Made by a program: the position numbers and the translations under genes. Below the pieces are notes generated by a model that saw only the letters and a list, made by a program, of their open reading frames with translations, was not told the DNA's origin and ran no database searches. A stretch of 18,683 bases of DNA from an uncultured Spartobacteria bacterium (GTDB lineage: Bacteria; Verrucomicrobiota; Verrucomicrobiia; Chthoniobacterales; JAATET01), in the NCBI GenBank assembly GCA_937901895.1, contig CALGTD010000120.1, positions 1 through 18,683 on the forward strand, given 5' to 3'. The number at the start of each line of letters is the position of its first letter. Positions within the stretch are counted from its first letter, which is position 1. Positions 14,797 through 18,683 of this stretch are shown one piece after another.

Positions 14797-15513
14797 TCAG
14801 GCGGGGAGGTGGAGGAATCGTCCGCAGTTCGGGCAATGGACGATTGTCTTGTCGGCCTGCACCACGAGTGCGGTCTGCGTGGTGACCTTCATGTGGCATC
14901 CGGTGCAGACGCCGTGCTCGAGTTCCGCGAGAGCGACACCGTTCTTGCTCTTGAAAAGCCGCATATACTGGTCGAGCAAATCCTCGTCGAGCCCCTCGGT
15001 CAGCGCGGCACGTGTCGTCTGCAGTTCCTTGACGCGCGCCTCGATGTTCGCCGCCTTTTTCGCGAGTTCCTCGATTTGCGTCTGCAGTCTCGCGCGCTCC
15101 TCGGAGTGCTCGCGCTCGGCTTCTGCAATGGCGGGCTTCAGCTTTTCGGCCTCCTCCATGAGCTCGAGTTCGCGATCCTCGATGCCGACGATGACCTTTT
15201 CCGCGGCGGCGATCTCGTGCCCGAGTGCTGCGAATTCCTCGTTCTTGCGCGTCTGGAACTGCTGCGCCTTGTAGCGCGTGATGGCGTCGCGTTTCGCCTG
15301 TGCTTCGACTTCGAGGGTTTTGCGTTCGACTTCGATCTCCTTCATCCGCGTCTTCGCAGCCTCGAGGCGCGCGGCGGAGTCGGCGATCTGCTTTTCCTTG
15401 ATCGCGCGTTCGCCGGGAATGGCGTGGAGTTCGAGTTGGAACGTGCGGATCCGCTGGTCGCGTTCCTGGAGAGTGAGCAGTTTTTCGATGTCGGGAAGCA
15501 TCCGGGCGCGCAT
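14797..15513 (-). CDS. coiled-coil C4-type zinc-ribbon protein (CT398-like)
   Basis: This 238-residue cytoplasmic protein consists of a long charged antiparallel coiled-coil (about 5-180, rich in Glu, Lys, Ala and Arg heptads such as EIEVERKTLEVEAQAKRD). A short C-terminal zinc ribbon follows, with CTGC and CPNC as ligand pairs ending in GRFLHLPA. The layout and length match the zf-RING_7/CT398 family, in which the coiled-coil and ribbon are thought to mediate contacts with nucleic acids or with transcription or secretion components. The precise role is not established. The ATG at 15513 is the longest start; a second ATG four codons inside (15501, MLPDIEKLL) is the better family match and equally possible. 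It is convergent with copA and divergent from the acyltransferase gene. Confidence 0.88.
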   Translation of the reverse strand: MRARMLPDIEKLLTLQERDQRIRTFQLELHAIPGERAIKEKQIADSAARLEAAKTRMKEIEVERKTLEVEAQAKRDAITRYKAQQFQTRKNEEFAALGHEIAAAEKVIVGIEDRELELMEEAEKLKPAIAEAEREHSEERARLQTQIEELAKKAANIEARVKELQTTRAALTEGLDEDLLDQYMRLFKSKNGVALAELEHGVCTGCHMKVTTQTALVVQADKTIVHCPNCGRFLHLPA

Positions 15514-15563
15514 GGTCGCGGATTCGCGGCGGCACGGCGAGCCCGATTTTCAGGGAACGAAAG

Positions 15564-15592
15564 TTGCTCGACATCGAGGCGCTGAATAAAGC
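15564..15592 (+). promoter_or_regulatory. weak candidate promoter for the acyltransferase gene
   Basis: TTGCTC (15564-15569) and TAAAGC (15587-15592) are separated by 17 bp, in the 105-base divergent region between the zinc-ribbon and acyltransferase genes. The leader would be about 20 bases, without a clear Shine-Dalgarno. Low information content; by eye only. Confidence 0.22.
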
Positions 15593-15618
15593 ACCAACTT
15601 GCCCGTCATTTCTTCTCG

Positions 15619-16767
15619 ATGCCGTCGTCCGAACCTGCAAATGCCCCTGTGGCCGCCGTCACCGGGAAGAAGAGTTCCTATCTTCCCCAGCTCGACGGAC
15701 TTCGTGGCATTGCGATCCTCTCGGTGCTGATTCATCACTTCGACGTGCATCTTCCGCGATGGCTCGACTGGGGGCCGATCGGTGTTCGCACCTTTTTTCT
15801 GCTCAGCGGCTATCTGATCACGCTCTCGATCTGGAAGCTGGGAGTCCCTTCGGAAAACGGGCGCGCATACTGGACGAATCTGAAGGCGTTTCACGTGCGT
15901 CGCATGGTGCGACTCACGCCGGTGCTCTACATGATGCTGCTGCTCGGCGTGGTGATGGGATTGCCGGAATACCGGGACGGCTTTCTGTGGCATGCCGGTT
16001 TCCTGAGCAACTTCTACGTGCTGCATCTGGACTACTGGCCGGGCGGTGCCTCGCACCTGTGGTCGCTCTCCGTGCAGGAGCAGTTTTATTTGATCTGGCC
16101 GTTCGTGATTCTCGTCACGCCCCGCAAATGGCTGCCGTGGGTTCTCGCCGGATTTGTCGTGTTTGCGCTGGGATACCGGATTGTTCTGATGCAGTCCGGC
16201 GCGTCTGTCTTCTACCGATGGGTGATGATGCCGGGTGTGATCGACAGTTTTGCGCTCGGAGCGCTGATTGCGTGCTGGAAAAGGGCCGGCCGTCCGATTC
16301 CGCTGGCGTCGGGGGCGTTCGGCATGATTGTCGGGCTTTTTGCAGTCGGGTGCTTCATTGCGGCGCGGCAGCTGCGTTATGCGCCCGAGGTTGCTTCGTG
16401 GATGGGAGTGACCGAGACCCTGGAGAATATTTTCCTCGGTTGGGTGATGTTGCGCACGATCGAGGGGTGGCGGGGAATCGTGGGGCGGATCTTCGAGATG
16501 CCGTTTCTCGTGCATGTCGGGAAGATCAGCTACGGGCTCTACGTGTTTCACGTTCTGGTGCACATCGCGATTGGTCCGTGGCTCGAGCGCGCAGGCATCA
16601 CGCGCGAGGATGACATCGTCCTTCGGACGTTCATTCTGGTCGCGCTGTCGATGATCGTGGCGTCGATGTCCTATCGCTACATCGAGATGCCGCTCGCGGG
16701 GTGGATCAGGCGGGTTGGAACCGGTCAGATCAAACCGGCCGGCAAGGTCGCTCCGACCCTCGGATAG
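15619..16767 (+). CDS. acyltransferase-3 (OafA/YrhL-type) integral membrane protein
   Basis: This 382-residue polytopic inner-membrane protein has about ten helices. Members O-acylate cell-surface sugars such as LPS O-antigen, peptidoglycan, exopolysaccharides or secreted glycans, using acyl-CoA from the cytoplasm. Family motifs are QLDGLRGIAILSVLIHHF (24-41, with the catalytic-type H39/H40), FLLSGYLIT, a basic HVRRMVRLTP segment and the loop HLWSLSVQEQFYLIWP. In that loop Q153 stands where most members have Glu (SVEEQ). There is no C-terminal SGNH domain, so it is the short form. The start ATG gives a 20-residue soluble Pro/Ala/Ser-rich N-terminus before helix 1. The target glycan cannot be told: no polysaccharide operon is beside it. 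The DUF3352-like gene follows after 84 bases and may be cotranscribed. Confidence 0.9.
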   Translation: MPSSEPANAPVAAVTGKKSSYLPQLDGLRGIAILSVLIHHFDVHLPRWLDWGPIGVRTFFLLSGYLITLSIWKLGVPSENGRAYWTNLKAFHVRRMVRLTPVLYMMLLLGVVMGLPEYRDGFLWHAGFLSNFYVLHLDYWPGGASHLWSLSVQEQFYLIWPFVILVTPRKWLPWVLAGFVVFALGYRIVLMQSGASVFYRWVMMPGVIDSFALGALIACWKRAGRPIPLASGAFGMIVGLFAVGCFIAARQLRYAPEVASWMGVTETLENIFLGWVMLRTIEGWRGIVGRIFEMPFLVHVGKISYGLYVFHVLVHIAIGPWLERAGITREDDIVLRTFILVALSMIVASMSYRYIEMPLAGWIRRVGTGQIKPAGKVAPTLG

Positions 16768-16851
16768 GCGAGTGCGTCATTCCCCGCGATTCCGGCCCGC
16801 CCCGCTTTGTTGCTCGACACCGTGGGGCGTGGAATCGGAGAGTTCGTGGTG

Positions 16852-18546
16852 ATGAAAAAGGCCCTGCTCGTTGTTGTCGTCCTTGCACTGCTCGCCGCTG
16901 CCGGCGCCTTGCTGTTTCTCGGCAAGCGGGGGATCTCGGATGGTGCCGCCCTGCTTCCTGCGAACACCGTCATCTACGCGGCGATCCCGGACGTCGCACG
17001 CACGAGCCAGCGGTGGCCGCAGACCGCACTCGCAAAGATCGCCGCAGAGCCGGCTGTCGCAGAATTCTTCGCGCGGCCGCTCACGACATTCGGAGCCGGC
17101 GGAGGCGGGGAGGCCGCGGAGATTCTCGCACGCCTCAAGCCGGGCCGCTTTTTCGTTGCGCTCACGTCCCTGGGCGACGCCCCGCCGGAAGGAGTCCTCG
17201 GATTTCAATACTTTGGCGGGCAGGAGAGCCTCACGGCGGCAATGGAACGCCTGCACGCTGAACTGGCCGCGAGATTTCCGAGCGAGTCCCGCTCCACCTC
17301 CGATTACCACGGAGTGACGATTACGTCATTTGGCGGACCGATGGCCGGCGTGCATACCGCGTCCCACGGAAACTGGGGTCTGCTTGCTTCGAGCGAAGCG
17401 GCGTTGCAAGGCATGCTCGACCGCGCCGCTGGTCGCGACACATCCGACTCCCTTGCGTCGAGTGAGGTGTTCCGCAAGGTGATGTCCCAGCTCCCGAGCG
17501 AGCCGGACTTTGTCTGGTTCGCGGACTTCCAGCCCATCTTCGATCTCCTGCTTCGCGTTGGCGAGCAGCAGGGTGGGGATGTGAATGAAGCCCAGATTGC
17601 CCAGATCCGGAAGCTGAAGGCCGCCGGTGGCTCGCTGTTGTTTGCAGGCGAGGATCAGCGCGAGATGTCGTTCGCGCTGATGGATGACATTCCGAAACTG
17701 CCCGCGTTGAATCACGCGCTGATGGAACTCACCGTGCCGGACACCACGGTATTCATCGAGTCCGCGGTGGATCGCGAAACGATTTCCAGCGAGGACTATC
17801 TCCAGACGCTGCCGGAGCCCGTGCAGGAGTTTCTGGCCGACGCACAGCTTGATGGCGGCAGACTAGCGTCTGTCCTCGGCGATGAAATGGGAGCCATTCT
17901 GAAGTGGGGGGCCGGAGCCATGATTCCCTCCGTGCTGGTCGGAGTGACCATCGAGGATCGCGCACGCGTCGACGAAATCGTCACCGGCGCCGTCGCCAGG
18001 GATGACCTCGACGTGACGGTGCGCGAGTCGCATGGCGCGAAGGTTTTCGAGTTTCCTTCTTTCGGCGGACTGCAACTCGTCAGCCCCGCGGTGGCCATCA
18101 CTGATCGTTTCCTCCTGGCGTCGCTGACCATCGATGAACTCGAGCGCGTGCTGGACAGCAACGACGGCGGGAAGGACGCGAAGACGTTGAAGGACTCAGA
18201 GGCATTCAAGCCCGCGCTTGATCTTTATCGCGGGAGCAATCAGGCGTTCGCGTTTATCGACGCGAAGACGATCTTCGAAAACATCTACAACCAGCTTCGT
18301 CCGATCCTTGTGATCGCAGGCACGATGTCGCCCGATATGGCAAAAGTCATCGATGTCGAGAAGCTGCCGGATACCGAGGTGATCAGCCGGCACCTCTCGC
18401 CAATCCTTTACACGAACCGCCAGACGGCGGATGGGATCATTGTCGAAAGCTCAGGCCCGATCACGTTCAGCCAGGGTGCGGGACTGGTCGGTGTCGGTGC
18501 AGCATTCTTCATCGTTTCGCAGCTCGGCGCCACTTTCGGAAACTGA
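16852..18546 (+). CDS. membrane-anchored DUF3352-like protein with internal duplication
   Basis: This 564-residue protein has an uncleaved signal or N-terminal anchor (MKKALLVVVVLALLAAAGALLFL, residues 1-23) and a possible second hydrophobic segment near the C-terminus (GAGLVGVGAAFFIVSQLGATF, about 540-562). The body is probably periplasmic. Residues 30-45 (LLPANTVIYAAIPDVAR) are the entry typical of DUF3352-type proteins, common in PVC bacteria and cyanobacteria and of unknown function. The body consists of two similar halves, about 30-245 and 287-500. Each contains a P-x-TV opening, an HG strand (H153 and H394), an LxAS-x4-L-x2-LD segment, a SExF helix and an (F)xFxDxxxIF strand. The frame is open to a TTG at 16807, but the ATG at 16852 directly begins the MKK-type signal, so it was chosen. 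No enzyme motif is visible. Family assignment is moderate. Confidence 0.75.
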   Translation: MKKALLVVVVLALLAAAGALLFLGKRGISDGAALLPANTVIYAAIPDVARTSQRWPQTALAKIAAEPAVAEFFARPLTTFGAGGGGEAAEILARLKPGRFFVALTSLGDAPPEGVLGFQYFGGQESLTAAMERLHAELAARFPSESRSTSDYHGVTITSFGGPMAGVHTASHGNWGLLASSEAALQGMLDRAAGRDTSDSLASSEVFRKVMSQLPSEPDFVWFADFQPIFDLLLRVGEQQGGDVNEAQIAQIRKLKAAGGSLLFAGEDQREMSFALMDDIPKLPALNHALMELTVPDTTVFIESAVDRETISSEDYLQTLPEPVQEFLADAQLDGGRLASVLGDEMGAILKWGAGAMIPSVLVGVTIEDRARVDEIVTGAVARDDLDVTVRESHGAKVFEFPSFGGLQLVSPAVAITDRFLLASLTIDELERVLDSNDGGKDAKTLKDSEAFKPALDLYRGSNQAFAFIDAKTIFENIYNQLRPILVIAGTMSPDMAKVIDVEKLPDTEVISRHLSPILYTNRQTADGIIVESSGPITFSQGAGLVGVGAAFFIVSQLGATFGN

Positions 18547-18573
18547 CCGCGAAAAAATTCCTCCGAGGCGCGC

Positions 18574-18601
18574 TTGCAATCGGGAAGCCGCCCGCTATGC
18601 T
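18574..18601 (+). promoter_or_regulatory. promoter of the tRNA-Phe gene
   Basis: TTGCAA (18574-18579) and TATGCT (18596-18601) are separated by 16 bp, with the mature tRNA 5' end at 18619. Transcription from about 18608 leaves a short leader for RNase P. Because the tRNA must be transcribed, this is the best-supported promoter in the window and a template for recognising the others. Confidence 0.6.
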
Positions 18602-18618
18602 CCGACTTCCCACCAAGC

Positions 18619-18683
18619 GGCTGGATAGCTCAGTTGGCAGAGCAGAGGACTGAAAATCCTCGTGTCGGGGGTTCGATTCCCTC
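18619..18683 (+). tRNA. tRNA-Phe (GAA anticodon), 3' end cut by the window
   Basis: The cloverleaf is readable: acceptor 5' strand GGCTGGA (18619-18625), TA, D-stem GCTC/GAGC (18628-18631 with 18640-18643) and anticodon stem GAGGA/TCCTC (18645-18649 with 18657-18661). Anticodon GAA is at 18652-18654 and is followed by AA. The T-arm is GGGGG-TTCGATT-CCCTC (18667-18683). The GAA anticodon decodes UUC/UUU phenylalanine. Only the 3' acceptor strand and discriminator, about eight bases, are missing. The first T-stem contains one G-U pair. Confidence 0.95.

Overview
The window is about 18.7 kb of GC-rich, densely coding DNA from a Gram-negative (diderm) bacterium. The outer-membrane machinery shows the diderm envelope directly: a TamB/TamA pair, a TolQ/TolR/TonB module and a periplasm-spanning RND pump. 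The overall protein style (secreted GH130 enzyme, Pro/Thr-rich TonB, DUF3352-like protein, CT398-like zinc-ribbon protein) suggests Verrucomicrobiota or a nearby PVC lineage. That placement is inference, because no rRNA or universal marker is present.

Layout. 1-1353: 3' end of a CusA-type copper/silver RND permease. 1394-3551, plus strand: a secreted GH130-family enzyme, then a DoxX-family membrane protein and an MTH1-like Nudix hydrolase separated by one base. 3552-3743: the only structured non-coding stretch, holding an AT-rich palindrome, a promoter-like pair, two tandem hairpins ending in a U-tract, and an 8-bp dyad. 3744-9253, plus: TamB and a four-POTRA TamA/BamA-family protein overlapping by 4 bp. 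9337-11572, minus: TolQ/ExbB, TolR/ExbD and TonB/TolA, with each junction overlapping by one base (TGATG). 11647-12465, plus: a secreted, possibly LolA-like protein. 12532-14778, plus: a Cu(I) P1B-type ATPase with two Cys-rich metal-binding repeats. 14797-15513, minus: a coiled-coil zinc-ribbon protein. 15619-16767, plus: an acyltransferase-3 membrane protein. 16852-18546, plus: a membrane-anchored DUF3352-like protein with an internal duplication. 18619-18683: tRNA-Phe(GAA), cut by the window end.

Two themes link the genes. The first is envelope biogenesis and energisation: TamAB for outer-membrane protein insertion or lipid transport, TolQR-TonB for proton-motive-force transduction, the LolA-like protein, and the acyltransferase. 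The second is copper/silver export: the CusA-type pump across the envelope and the ATPase across the inner membrane, although the two genes are 11 kb apart. No mobile element, CRISPR array, integrase or defence island is visible. No gene-free stretch exceeds 300 bases; the longest is 192 bases at 3552-3743.

Several candidate promoters share a TTGnnn-like -35, a 16-bp spacer and a TAtnnn-like -10. At the ATPase, TolQ and DoxX genes the chosen start codon lies about where transcription should begin, which suggests leaderless mRNAs. The less ordinary observations are the 3.6-kb hairpin locus, a Gln at the CusA proton-relay Glu position, a GH130 protein with an export signal, and the duplicated DUF3352-like protein. 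I did not find a clearly new multi-gene system.
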